A DNA stretch of 64,000 bases from Stutzerimonas stutzeri RCH2 (GCF_000327065.1 NC_019936.1:4120001-4184000), one strand, 5' to 3'; shown: positions 20,579 through 28,162, counted from the stretch's first letter. Numbers and translations are program-made. Notes: generated by a model not told the origin, from the letters alone.

Positions 20579-20979
20579 TCGTGCGCAGCAGCGGCAGCCA
20601 GCCGGTGCGCCTCGAACAGGACGTCGTGCTGGCGCGGCAGACCGTGCGCAAGCTGACTCAGGAATGCGCGATGCGCCTGATCGACCAGACCAAGCTGGTC
20701 ACCGCAGTCAGCGAGCTGGCGCGTAACACCGTGGTCTACGGGGGCGGTGGCGACATGGACTGGCAGCTGATCGAGGACGGCACCCGCGTCGGCGTGCGCC
20801 TGACCTTCCGCGACGAGGGCCCGGGCATCGCCGACATCAAGCTGGCCATGACCGATGGCTGGACGTCGGGCAGCGGGCTTGGCCTCGGCCTGACGGGGGC
20901 CAAGCGGCTGGTCGACGAGTTCGAACTCGACAGCACGGTCGGCGTGGGCACCCGTATCACCATCACGCGGTGGACATGA
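20575..20979 (+). CDS. rsbT: Stressosome switch kinase RsbT
   Basis: A 134-residue GHKL-fold serine kinase. N box VSELARNTVVYGGGG, G1 box DEGPGIADI, and G2 box SGSGLGLGLTGAKRLVDEF are all intact, so it should bind ATP. In Bacillus, RsbT phosphorylates RsbR and RsbS, is released, and then activates the phosphatase RsbU. It overlaps rsbS by 4 bp and the following phosphatase gene by 4 bp. No RsbU with an N-terminal RsbT-binding domain is in the window, so its released form must act on another partner. Confidence 0.93.
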   Translation: MIVRSSGSQPVRLEQDVVLARQTVRKLTQECAMRLIDQTKLVTAVSELARNTVVYGGGGDMDWQLIEDGTRVGVRLTFRDEGPGIADIKLAMTDGWTSGSGLGLGLTGAKRLVDEFELDSTVGVGTRITITRWT

Positions 20980-21986
20980 ACGTTCAGGGAAGCGTCACCC
21001 AGGTCCTGCTGATCGAAGACAACAGCCAGATCGGTCATGCGCGCCGGTTCGCCCAGCGCCTGGCCGAGCAACACGGCTTCGATGAAACCGATGCCGGGCG
21101 GGTCGCCCTGCTGGTCACCGAGCTGGCGAGCAACGTGCTCAAGCATGCCGGACGCGGTGAGCTGCATCTGCGCGCGGTTCAGGGCCAGGATGGCGTCGGG
21201 GTCGAGATCATCGCAGTGGATCGCGGGCCCGGCTTCGATCTCAATCAATGCCTGGCCGACGGCTATTCAACCTGTGGCACCCAGGGCATCGGTCTCGGTG
21301 CCCTGGCACGGCAGGCCCAGGTGTTCGATGCCTATGCCGATGCCCGCGGCTCGGTTGTGCTGGCCCAGCTGTTCCCACGCACGGTGCAACCACCGCGGTG
21401 GCGCTACGGCGTCAGCCAGCAGCCGTTTCCTGGTGAAAGCGCATGTGGCGACGACTGGCGCCTGGCCTTCGACGAGCAACGCTGCAGTGTGCTGGTGATC
21501 GATGGCATCGGCCACGGAGAGCTTGCGCAACAGGCGGCACGCACCGGTGCAACCGCCTTTGGCGAGAATCCATTCGCTTCACCGTCCGCGCTGTTCGACA
21601 GCATGCACCGCGCCATGAATGGCAGCCGTGGTGGCGCTGCGGCTATTGCGCAGTTCGACAGCCAGCGGCAGGCACTCAGTTTCGCCGGCATCGGTAATAT
21701 CGGCGCCAGTCTGATCGGCAACGACGGCTCACGCGGCCTGGCTTCGCACCCTGGCATCGTCGGCGTACGCTTTCGCAAAGCGCATGTCTTCGACTACCCG
21801 CGGGGCGATGCGCTGCTGCTGGTGCTATACAGCGACGGACTGCAGTCGCGCTGGAATCTGCGCGACTATCCCGGCCTGGTACACCGACATCCGGCCATCA
21901 TCGCCACGCTGTTGCAGCGCGACTTCTGCCGCGGCCGCGACGACGTGACCGTACTGGCTCTCAACCTGGAGGTCGCTCGTGGCTGA
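20976..21986 (+). CDS. GHKL-PP2C fusion phosphatase (SpoIIE/RsbX-like)
   Basis: A 336-residue fusion. Residues 1-135 are a second GHKL ATPase (N box TELASNVLKHAG, G1 DRGPGFDL, G2 GTQGIGLGAL), and residues 140-336 are a PP2C-type phosphatase with metal Asp residues in GDDW, VIDGIGHGE, LYSDGL and RGRDDVTVLAL. RsbX in Bacillus resets the stressosome by dephosphorylating RsbR and RsbS; the position here suggests the same job. The GHKL half could bind or phosphorylate a STAS partner. The ATG at 20976 overlaps the rsbT stop (ATGA). Confidence 0.9.
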   Translation: MNVQGSVTQVLLIEDNSQIGHARRFAQRLAEQHGFDETDAGRVALLVTELASNVLKHAGRGELHLRAVQGQDGVGVEIIAVDRGPGFDLNQCLADGYSTCGTQGIGLGALARQAQVFDAYADARGSVVLAQLFPRTVQPPRWRYGVSQQPFPGESACGDDWRLAFDEQRCSVLVIDGIGHGELAQQAARTGATAFGENPFASPSALFDSMHRAMNGSRGGAAAIAQFDSQRQALSFAGIGNIGASLIGNDGSRGLASHPGIVGVRFRKAHVFDYPRGDALLLVLYSDGLQSRWNLRDYPGLVHRHPAIIATLLQRDFCRGRDDVTVLALNLEVARG

Positions 21987-22851
21987 CCCTATGCTCCCGG
22001 AAACCGGCGATGCAGCCCGCATCGAACTGTTGCGTCAGGAAAACGAGTTGCTGCGTGCCGAGCTTGAGGAAACCAACCAGGGTGTGCTGGCGCTCTATGC
22101 CGAGCTCGACACCCAGGCCGATCAGCTGCGCCAGGCTTCGGAACTGAAAAGCCGTTTCCTCTCGTACATGAGCCACGAGTTCCGCACGCCACTGGGTTCC
22201 ATACTCAGCATCACCCGTCTGCTCAGCGACGAGCTGGACGGTCCGCTGAGCCCGGAGCAGCACAAGCAGGTGCGCTTCGTCAGCTCGGCCGCCAGCGAGC
22301 TGAGCGAGATGGTCGACGATCTGCTCGATCTGGCGAAGATCGAGGCCGGTCGCGTGAGCATTTCGCCGGCCTGGTTCGACATGCTCGACCTGTTCTCGGC
22401 ATTGCGCGGGATGTTTCGCCCGATCGTCGAGGGCTCGCCGGTGGACCTTATCTTCGAGGAACCGGTAGGCCTGCCGCGCTTCTACACAGACGACAAGAAG
22501 CTCGCGCAGATCCTGCGTAACTTCATCTCCAATGCCCTGAAATTCACTCCGCAGGGCGAAGTGCGCGTGTCGGCGCGAATGGAGAATCCGCAGCAGGTGC
22601 GGTTCGCCGTCAGCGACACCGGCATCGGCATCGCCGCCGAACTGCACGACCGCCTCTTTGAAGATTTCGCCCAGGTCGACTCGCCGCTGCAGAAGCGCCT
22701 GCGTGGTACCGGCCTTGGCCTGGCGCTGTGCAAACGCTTTGCCGAATTGCTCGGCGGTCGGGTCGGCGTGGAAAGCACGCCGGGCAAGGGTTCCGAGTTC
22801 TATGTGATCATCCCGTTTGCCATCCAGGCGGAGGAGCCCGATGGAGCGTGA
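21979..22851 (+). CDS. Soluble sensor histidine kinase of the stressosome operon
   Basis: A 290-residue kinase without membrane segments. A coiled coil at 15-60 precedes the HisKA domain (FLSYMSHEFRTPLGSIL, phospho-His about 66) and a HATPase domain (N box LRNFISNALKFTPQGE, G1 DTGIGI, G2 RGTGLGLALCKRF). It starts with GTG at 21979 preceded by GGAGG with six-base spacing, overlapping the phosphatase gene by 8 bp. It has no sensor domain of its own, so a signal from the stressosome through the coiled coil is a reasonable inference. The next gene supplies receiver domains. Confidence 0.92.
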   Translation: MADPMLPETGDAARIELLRQENELLRAELEETNQGVLALYAELDTQADQLRQASELKSRFLSYMSHEFRTPLGSILSITRLLSDELDGPLSPEQHKQVRFVSSAASELSEMVDDLLDLAKIEAGRVSISPAWFDMLDLFSALRGMFRPIVEGSPVDLIFEEPVGLPRFYTDDKKLAQILRNFISNALKFTPQGEVRVSARMENPQQVRFAVSDTGIGIAAELHDRLFEDFAQVDSPLQKRLRGTGLGLALCKRFAELLGGRVGVESTPGKGSEFYVIIPFAIQAEEPDGA

Positions 22852-24787
22852 CAGCCGTCTGCTGATCGTCGATGACAACGCGACCACGCGCTACGCGATG
22901 CGCCGGGTGCTGGAGCGCCACGGCTATCAGGTACTGGAAGCAGGTACCGGCAGCGAAGGCTTGGCGCTGGTCGCCGGTGCCGATGCGCTGATCCTCGACG
23001 TCAACCTGCCGGACATGAGCGGCTTCGACATCGCCCGCCAACTGCGCGCCGATCCGAACACCGCGCTGCTGCCGCTGATTCATGTCTCTGCCGCCTCCAT
23101 CGAGACCAACGACATCATTACCGGCCTCGATGCCGGCGGCGATGCCTACCTGATCCACCCGGTCGATCCCGATGTGCTGCTGGCGACCCTGCGCACACTG
23201 CTGCGGGTACGTGACACCGAGCGTGCCTTGCGCGACAGCGAAGCGCGCTTCCGCGAGATTTTCATCCACGTTGCCGCTCCCATCGCCGTGCTCGACGCCG
23301 ATCTGGGGCTACACGAATGCAATCACGCGTTCGAACTGCTGATCGGCGCTGCCAGCCCTGCCGCCGCGCTGTTGAGCGAAGTCTTCGCACCCGGCCAGGA
23401 AGCGCTGGTCGCCGAACTGCGCGCGCATCTGCAAGCCGGCGAGCGCTGGCGCACGCCGCTGCAGATGCGGGTCAATGGCGAAACGCGTGAAACCGAATGG
23501 CAGATATCCCCTTACCGCACGCCGGGTCTCGGGCTGGTATTCGTCGAGGACGTGACTGAGCAACGCCACCGCGAGCGCGCCCAGCGTCAGGAAATCGCCA
23601 ATACCACGAGCAAGCTCGCTCATGAAGTGGCCGAGCGCGCGCGCACCGAGGAGCAGCTGCTGCAGGCGCAGAAGATGGACGCCCTGGGCAAGCTCACCGG
23701 TGGTATCGCCCACGATTTCAACAACCTGCTCACCGGCATCATCACCGGTATCGAGCTGATGAAGCAGCGCATCATCGAAGGTCGCGCCGACAGCGTACTG
23801 CGATTCGCCGATGCCTCGCTCAGCTCGGCGCGCAGTGCAGCGTCGCTGACCAACCGCCTGCTGGCATTCGCCCGCAAACAGCCGCTGGATGCCCGCGCAC
23901 TGAACATCAACGAGCGCATCCGTTCGCTGGAAGATCTGTTGCGCCGCACGATTGGCGAGCGCATCACGCTCACCTTCGATTTCACCGACGAGCCCGCCGT
24001 CGCCCGTGTGGACGTCAGCCAGTTCGAAAGTGCGCTGCTCAACCTGGTGATCAACGCGCGTGACGCGCTGCCTGAAGGCGGACATATCCGCATCAGCACG
24101 TTCCTCTCGGATGGCAGCCAGACGCAGGAGCTGGCCGCTGGCCGCTATATCGGTCTATGCGTGGGCGATGACGGTACGGGCATCGAGCCGGGCGTTCTGG
24201 ATAAGGTGTTCGACCCCTTTTTCACTACGAAGCCGCAAGGGCGCGGTACCGGACTCGGGCTGTCGAGCATCTACGGCTTCGCCTTGCAATCGGGGGGCGA
24301 TGCGAGCATTCGCAGCACGCTCGGTGTCGGCACCGAAGTCACCCTGCTGCTACCCGCCGCCAGCGGCGAGGCAATAGTCGCGTCGCCCATCGGGGCTGAC
24401 TCGTCGGCCCGCCTGGCGGGCCATGAGCATGTGCTGGTGGTTGAAGACATGCCCAGCGTGCGCATGCTGGTCGCGGAAACGCTGATCGAGGCGGGTTATC
24501 GCTGCAGCCAGGCGGGCGATGTTGAAACGGCCCAGGCGCTGCTGGAGGCCGACACCTCGATCGAGCTGCTGCTCACCGATGTCGGACTGCCTCGCCTCTC
24601 CGGGCGGCAACTTGCGCAATGGGCACGCCGGGCCAGGCCGGGGCTGCCGGTGATTCTCATCACCGGCTATGCGGAAAACGCCGCCAGCCGCGAAGGCTTT
24701 ATCGACGAGCGCATGGACCTCGTGCTCAAGCCGTTCGAAGCCGCTGACCTGCTGAGCAAGATCCGCGGCCTGCTCGACGAAGCCTGA
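22841..24787 (+). CDS. Hybrid kinase REC-PAS-HisKA-HATPase-REC
   Basis: A 648-residue soluble protein. An N-terminal receiver (LLIVDDNATTR, phospho-Asp 53 in ILDVNLPDM) is followed by a PAS domain (about 130-240), a coiled linker, HisKA with [13 protein letters not shown] (His 291), HATPase (GDDGTGIEPG, GRGTGLGLSSIYG) and a second receiver from about 527 (phospho-Asp about 580, LKPF). The first receiver has His106 where the conserved Lys is expected (LIHPV). ATG 22841 with GGAGGAG upstream, overlapping the kinase gene by 11 bp. Likely relays from the upstream kinase. It lacks a DNA-binding output. Confidence 0.93.
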   Translation: MERDSRLLIVDDNATTRYAMRRVLERHGYQVLEAGTGSEGLALVAGADALILDVNLPDMSGFDIARQLRADPNTALLPLIHVSAASIETNDIITGLDAGGDAYLIHPVDPDVLLATLRTLLRVRDTERALRDSEARFREIFIHVAAPIAVLDADLGLHECNHAFELLIGAASPAAALLSEVFAPGQEALVAELRAHLQAGERWRTPLQMRVNGETRETEWQISPYRTPGLGLVFVEDVTEQRHRERAQRQEIANTTSKLAHEVAERARTEEQLLQAQKMDALGKLTGGIAHDFNNLLTGIITGIELMKQRIIEGRADSVLRFADASLSSARSAASLTNRLLAFARKQPLDARALNINERIRSLEDLLRRTIGERITLTFDFTDEPAVARVDVSQFESALLNLVINARDALPEGGHIRISTFLSDGSQTQELAAGRYIGLCVGDDGTGIEPGVLDKVFDPFFTTKPQGRGTGLGLSSIYGFALQSGGDASIRSTLGVGTEVTLLLPAASGEAIVASPIGADSSARLAGHEHVLVVEDMPSVRMLVAETLIEAGYRCSQAGDVETAQALLEADTSIELLLTDVGLPRLSGRQLAQWARRARPGLPVILITGYAENAASREGFIDERMDLVLKPFEAADLLSKIRGLLDEA

Positions 24788-24850
24788 TGTTGTCGAGCGG
24801 CCATCCGCCGCCGTATCTCGACCTGCGCTTGGCGCATTTCGCGCCGGGCA

Positions 24851-24874
24851 ACAAAAAACCCGCCGAAGCGGGTT
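24851..24874 (-). terminator. Intrinsic terminator of sRNA copy A (bidirectional)
   Basis: Stem AACCCGC / GCGGGTT with a TTCG loop, followed on the minus strand by six T residues. On the plus strand the tail is TTCTTTCT, so it can also end the stressosome operon 64 bp upstream. Confidence 0.82.
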
Positions 24875-24958
24875 CTTTCTGACCATTCCGAATCCTTCCG
24901 GCTGCCTTCCTGGCGTGGTCGATCATCCTGATCCTGAGCGCGTCCTGCACATCAGAGT
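24853..24958 (-). ncRNA. Rsm-type CsrA/RsmA-sequestering small RNA, copy A
   Basis: An approximately 106-nt transcript inferred on the minus strand. It contains consecutive small hairpins with GGA in the loop: GTGC-AGGAC-GCGC (24938-24950), GATC-AGGAT-GATC (24921-24933), GCC-AGGAA-GGC (24904-24914), and a weaker GAA-GGA-TTC. It ends in the terminator AACCCGC-TTCG-GCGGGTT with a T-run. The order, loops and spacing match copy B, with changes that preserve pairing. RsmX/Y/Z RNAs have exactly this design and titrate the translational repressor RsmA. The 5' end is placed about seven bases after TAATCT. The gene converges with the stressosome operon. Confidence 0.8.
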
Positions 24959-24964
24959 GGGGCT

Positions 24965-25031
24965 AGATTAATCACATCGATGCAGACGCTAAAGAGCCGA
25001 AAACTGGGATTCTTGTAAGCCTTTTGCCATA
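24965..25031 (-). promoter_or_regulatory. Promoter region of sRNA copy A with GacA-type element
   Basis: On the minus strand TAATCT (24965-24970) is the -10 box. About 43 bases upstream lies CTTACA (complement of TGTAAG, 25014-25019), one half of the GacA upstream activating sequence TGTAAG-N6-CTTACA. The second half here is degenerate (2 of 6 bases). Copy B has the same layout with a better second half. Confidence 0.6.
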
Positions 25032-25224
25032 GTGACGTCAGACACCGTTCCGGACATCGGCTAGCTGGTGCGGCGGAGTCGCCGGTGGGGTACTCCGCGC
25101 TTGGGCTTGTATTTCGGCAAGCCGTGTTCCAGATGCTGATACTTATTTCAAGCTATCTGAATAATTGCCGCACCAACTCAATAGCATTGATAAATAACAG
25201 TTAATTAAGCTCGACCGTCTGAGA

Positions 25225-25272
25225 AAACAGATTCACAGCTGTTTAATCTTGAGAAAAGTCTGTACATATAAT
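25225..25272 (+). promoter_or_regulatory. Candidate csp promoter and upstream palindrome
   Basis: An AT-rich stretch holds a perfect TATAAT at 25267-25272, but no good -35 at standard spacing. Just upstream, AAACAG (25225-25230) faces CTGTTT (25239-25244). If used, the promoter gives a 5' leader of about 155 nt, as usual for cold-shock mRNAs. The rest of the gap from 25032 to 25224 shows nothing else recognisable. Confidence 0.4.
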
Positions 25273-25432
25273 TATATGCGCGTATATTCGCCCCACTGCT
25301 TCGCAATTAACACTTCGACACCCGGCATGATGTTTCTCTGTTTCATCTCCTCGGTTCGTTTTGATTCTCGCTTCTCAGTCTCGGCCCTGAATGCTTCAGC
25401 GCTGCAGCCTTAAAAACACCCTGGAGATACTC

Positions 25433-25645
25433 ATGTCTACTCGTCAAAATGGCACAGTTAAGTGGTTCAACGATGAAAAAGGTTTCGGCTTTATTACGCC
25501 GGCCAATGGTAGCGAAGATCTTTTCGTCCATTATCGTTCAATCGAAAGCACAGGCTTCAAAAGCCTGAGCGAAGGCCAAGCGGTTTCTTTCATGGCTACC
25601 AAAGGCCAGAAAGGAATGCAGGCCGATCAGGTTCAAGTCTGCTAA
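25433..25645 (+). CDS. Cold-shock protein (CspA family)
   Basis: A 70-residue single cold-shock domain, standard length. Both RNA-binding motifs are present: RNP1 KGFGFITP and RNP2 LFVHYRSI (LFVHY, where LFVHF/H is common). These proteins bind single-stranded RNA and melt secondary structure. GGAG precedes the ATG by six bases. It is preceded by a long AT-rich leader, followed by a strong terminator, and flanked on both sides by Rsm-type sRNA genes that run on the other strand. Which csp paralogue this is cannot be told. Confidence 0.95.
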   Translation: MSTRQNGTVKWFNDEKGFGFITPANGSEDLFVHYRSIESTGFKSLSEGQAVSFMATKGQKGMQADQVQVC

Positions 25646-25656
25646 GACGCCTGATA

Positions 25657-25688
25657 TAAAAAAGCCCCGCTTCGGCGGGGCTTTTTTT
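25657..25688 (+). terminator. Intrinsic terminator of csp
   Basis: Stem AAAAGCCCCGC / GCGGGGCTTTT with a TTCG loop and a run of T residues, 12 bp past the stop codon. Confidence 0.92.
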
Positions 25689-25806
25689 CGTCCGTGATAA
25701 AAGGCACGGCGATGGGTTCGGCTGATTGAAAGGATGATAAGTGGCCGATCAACAGTGGGAACTGGACAAGCCCAGCCGCGCTTACGCACGTGACACGGCC
25801 AAAAAG

Positions 25807-25914
25807 CAAAAACCCGCCGAAGCGGGTTTTTTCTGACCTTTCCGAAGTCCCTTCGAGTGCCGTCCTGGCAATGGTCGATCTTCCTGATCCTGAGCGCTTC
25901 CTGCGCTTCAGAGT
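25807..25914 (-). ncRNA. Rsm-type CsrA/RsmA-sequestering small RNA, copy B
   Basis: An approximately 108-nt minus-strand transcript with four successive hairpins that expose GGA: GCGC-AGGAA-GCGC (25894-25906), GATC-AGGAA-GATC (25877-25889), TGCC-AGGAC-GGCA (25858-25870) and CGAAG-GGA-CTTCG (25843-25855). It ends in AAACCCGC-TTCG-GCGGGTTTTT. The first hairpin sequence is like the one in Pseudomonas RsmY. Such RNAs sequester several RsmA dimers under GacS/GacA control. Compared with copy A the stems differ in sequence but keep pairing, which is strong evidence for a real RNA. I cannot say whether it is RsmX or RsmY by name. Confidence 0.83.
25809..25831 (-). terminator. Intrinsic terminator of sRNA copy B (bidirectional)
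   Basis: Stem AAACCCGC / GCGGGTTT with a TTCG loop; T-runs follow on both strands, six T residues on the plus strand and five on the minus strand. Confidence 0.85.
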
Positions 25915-25920
25915 GGGTGT

Positions 25921-25988
25921 AGATTAACTACATGCCGCGCTTGGCAGAAGTGGAGAACGTCGCACCGCCTTGTAAGCCTTTCGCTACA
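25921..25988 (-). promoter_or_regulatory. Promoter region of sRNA copy B with GacA upstream element
   Basis: TAATCT at 25921-25926 (minus strand) is the -10 box. At 25971-25988 the plus strand reads TGTAAG-N6-GCTACA, matching 10 of 12 bases of the GacA-dependent palindrome TGTAAG-N6-CTTACA. It sits 44 bases upstream of the -10, the range seen for rsm promoters. The remaining stretch to 26144 shows no further feature. Confidence 0.7.
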
Positions 25989-26144
25989 CCTATGCACCAC
26001 GATGCCCTTGCGCACTGGCTATCGGCTCTTCAGCAGCGCCGGGACCCCTGCAGTAGAGCCATCGACAGCCATTCGCGTAGATTTTTCCTGGCACCCGATC
26101 CCCCGACGAGGGACCGGCAGGATGAAGGTCCGGCTGAGGGCGTA

Positions 26145-27356
26145 TTAGTCCTTGTTGAGATCAACCAACGGGGCCTTGCGTGTCTCCGTATCGCGCCCGG
26201 CCTGCAACGCTTCGATCCGTTTGCGTGCCTTGTCCACTGCGGCGCTGTCGACCAGCAGTTCATAGTTCACCCGGAAGTGCTTCTGCTCGCCCGGCTCGAT
26301 CGTCGGCACCAGCCCGAGCGGCCGCTGATAACGGCGGTTGTAGGAATAGCTGGTACCCGGCTCCAGCCCGGTCACGTAGCCCTGCCGCTCGGTATCGGTG
26401 TTTTTCCATAGCGAGAACACCGGCAGCTCGCCAGTATTGAAGCCGACGCTGACGCCCAGGCTGCCTGCACGATTATGCAGCATGGTCAGGGTCTCACCTT
26501 GCGCGTCCGCGTAAGGCACCACGTTGAACACCGTCTCGTCGTAGTCCCTGGTCGGCCCGCGGTAGCGCTGCCAGTCACCCAGCTCCTTCGCCGCCCGGGG
26601 GTTGAAGGGTGAGACCTGTTTAACCGGCGCAACGAAGCGCGCACCCTCCTCCAGCAGCGGCGTACCGAAATTGGTGTGGTACAGCGCCTGGTACTCCTTG
26701 GCGTAATCACCCTGATTGGTCAGCGTGTCGTGCAGCGAGAAACCCGCGCGGCCCGGCTCGGTGCTGAGTTCGGTGAGAACCGCGAAATCGAGCTTCTTGA
26801 AGGCCTTTTCCTGCAACTCGCCCCGTAGGCGAATGGCATAGGGCGGTTTTTCGTCGATCTGCAGCACCACGCGCGAGGCCGGAATGTTGGCCGCACGGCC
26901 ATGCAGCGTGAGCAGTTCGCCGTTGTCCTCACCGGGATGGCCGACCCATTCGAAGCCACAACGGGTGACCAGCTCGTTGAAACCTTCCAGCCAGCCCAGA
27001 CCGCCGCGCCCGTTGAGTTCGATGAAGGCCGGGTTGACCACCTCGTCGACCGGAGAATCCCAGCCCAGGCGCACCTCTCCCGCTACAGCCTCCAGCACGT
27101 TCATGCCGCGCGTGGGGACAACGGTAATTTGCATCGTGCCGTTATCGATTTCGATCAGGCTGACCCCTTCCTGACGACCGCCGTGCAACGTACGCATGCT
27201 GACCGAGAACGGCATCGGCGAATCGATGCCCAGCTCCTCGCTGGTGACACGCCAGTTTTGCGCAGGTTTGTCGTGGTCGATCAGCACCTGTTCCCAGGCC
27301 ATGGCCGGAGTGGCCAGGCAAACGCCCAGGCCCAAAAGAAGCTGCAAACGTTTCAT
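26145..27356 (-). CDS. Secreted DUF4432 aldose-epimerase-like protein
   Basis: A 403-residue protein with a Sec signal peptide (MKRLQLLLGLGVCLATPAMA). The mature part matches the DUF4432 / galactose-mutarotase-like fold: VVPTRGMNVLEAVAGEVRLGWDSP early, GGLGWLEGFNELVTRCGFEWVGHP with a His/Glu-rich centre, and LYHTNFGTPLLEEGARFVAP. These proteins bind carbohydrates and may isomerise a sugar in the periplasm. ATG 27356 has AAGGGA upstream. A perfect palindrome TGAAACGTTTCA lies 42 bp upstream and a near copy overlaps the start codon, pointing to control by a LacI-type sugar regulator such as Cra/FruR. Confidence 0.85.
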   Translation of the reverse strand: MKRLQLLLGLGVCLATPAMAWEQVLIDHDKPAQNWRVTSEELGIDSPMPFSVSMRTLHGGRQEGVSLIEIDNGTMQITVVPTRGMNVLEAVAGEVRLGWDSPVDEVVNPAFIELNGRGGLGWLEGFNELVTRCGFEWVGHPGEDNGELLTLHGRAANIPASRVVLQIDEKPPYAIRLRGELQEKAFKKLDFAVLTELSTEPGRAGFSLHDTLTNQGDYAKEYQALYHTNFGTPLLEEGARFVAPVKQVSPFNPRAAKELGDWQRYRGPTRDYDETVFNVVPYADAQGETLTMLHNRAGSLGVSVGFNTGELPVFSLWKNTDTERQGYVTGLEPGTSYSYNRRYQRPLGLVPTIEPGEQKHFRVNYELLVDSAAVDKARKRIEALQAGRDTETRKAPLVDLNKD

Positions 27357-27397
27357 GGAGATTCCCTTTGTTGTTATGAGCTCCTGCACAAGGTAGC

Positions 27398-27409
27398 TGA
27401 AACGTTTCA
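27398..27409. promoter_or_regulatory. Palindromic operator TGAAACGTTTCA (LacI/Cra-type)
   Basis: A perfect 12-bp palindrome upstream of the DUF4432 gene. It fits the Cra/FruR and related LacI-family consensus. A second match (TGAAACGTTTGC, 27344-27355 on the minus strand) overlaps the start codon, with centres 54 bp apart, about five helical turns. The second one could be a coincidence of the codons for Met-Lys-Arg. Confidence 0.55.
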
Positions 27410-27481
27410 TCTAGCAAGCCAAAGCGCTTCTCGATGACGAAAGGTGGTTACGGGCATGGACGCCAAGATGAGGGTCAGGCG

Positions 27482-28042
27482 CTACGCCTTGGTGTAACGG
27501 CTCGGCTGCCAGTAGCCGGTGAGCAGCGGCAACGCGGGACCACGCCAGCCGCGCTGGCGAAGCTGGCGGGCGATCAACGCATTCATGACCCTGTGCCCCA
27601 TCAGCAGCACGCTTTCATTGGTCTCGGCCAGTCCGATCAAGCGATCTGCCGCTGCGCTGGCACGCCTGGTGGACTCCCGGATGTGCTCGGTATGGCTGGC
27701 AAAGCCGAGGAACCAGGCCGAACGAAACGCCAGTCGCCAGAACCGTGAAGGCAACAAGGGCAAACCCCAGTCCGGATACGGCAGGTGCGGCTCGGCGAAC
27801 AGCGGATCAGGCAGCTCGCAGCAGTCGCATTCCAGATACGCGCGCGATTCGATGCAGCGCTGCAGGGAGCTGCACACCACGATGCCAACAGAGCCGGCCA
27901 GCGCGACCAGACGGTCCGGGCGCTCGGCAGCGACGACATCGGCAGCGTTGTAGCGCTCGACCCAGGTCTTCATGCCTCTGGGCGTGCTCCATCGCGCGGC
28001 GCCATGGTCGGGTCTGCCGTGCCGCACGAGAATGATCTGCAT
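27482..28042 (-). CDS. Histidine phosphatase family protein
   Basis: A 186-residue phosphoglycerate-mutase-like protein. The catalytic RHG is at the N-terminus (MQIILVRHGRPDHG), the second Arg is in SSLQRCIESR, and the late catalytic His is in VLLMGHRVMNALIARQL. This is the core of the SixA/CobC type of histidine phosphatases. The start at 28042 leaves RHG at residues 8-10, as usual; there is no clear Shine-Dalgarno site. The substrate is unknown. It lies between the DUF4432 gene and the ribosome-factor gene on the same strand. Confidence 0.85.
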   Translation of the reverse strand: MQIILVRHGRPDHGAARWSTPRGMKTWVERYNAADVVAAERPDRLVALAGSVGIVVCSSLQRCIESRAYLECDCCELPDPLFAEPHLPYPDWGLPLLPSRFWRLAFRSAWFLGFASHTEHIRESTRRASAAADRLIGLAETNESVLLMGHRVMNALIARQLRQRGWRGPALPLLTGYWQPSRYTKA

Positions 28043-28132
28043 GAGTGTCAACCGAATAGGAAACGAGCTGGCCAAGCGAGCTTGCTTCCGCTACGGCTTG
28101 GAGAGGATGTCGGCAGGAAAATTTGAAATGAA

Positions 28133-28157
28133 TCGCCCCGGCAAACAGCCGGGGCGA
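28133..28157 (-). terminator. Hairpin after the HPF-like gene
   Basis: A 10-bp stem TCGCCCCGGC / GCCGGGGCGA with a five-base loop directly behind the stop codon. The U-rich tail is weak (ATTCATTTC), so efficiency is uncertain. Confidence 0.65.
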
Positions 28158-28162
28158 GGGCA

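Noticed and set aside
24851..24958. Copy A read as a plain terminator/REP repeat rather than an sRNA
   Set aside because: A simple REP would not explain the ordered GGA-loop hairpins, the conserved TAATCT and the GacA-like half-site shared with copy B.
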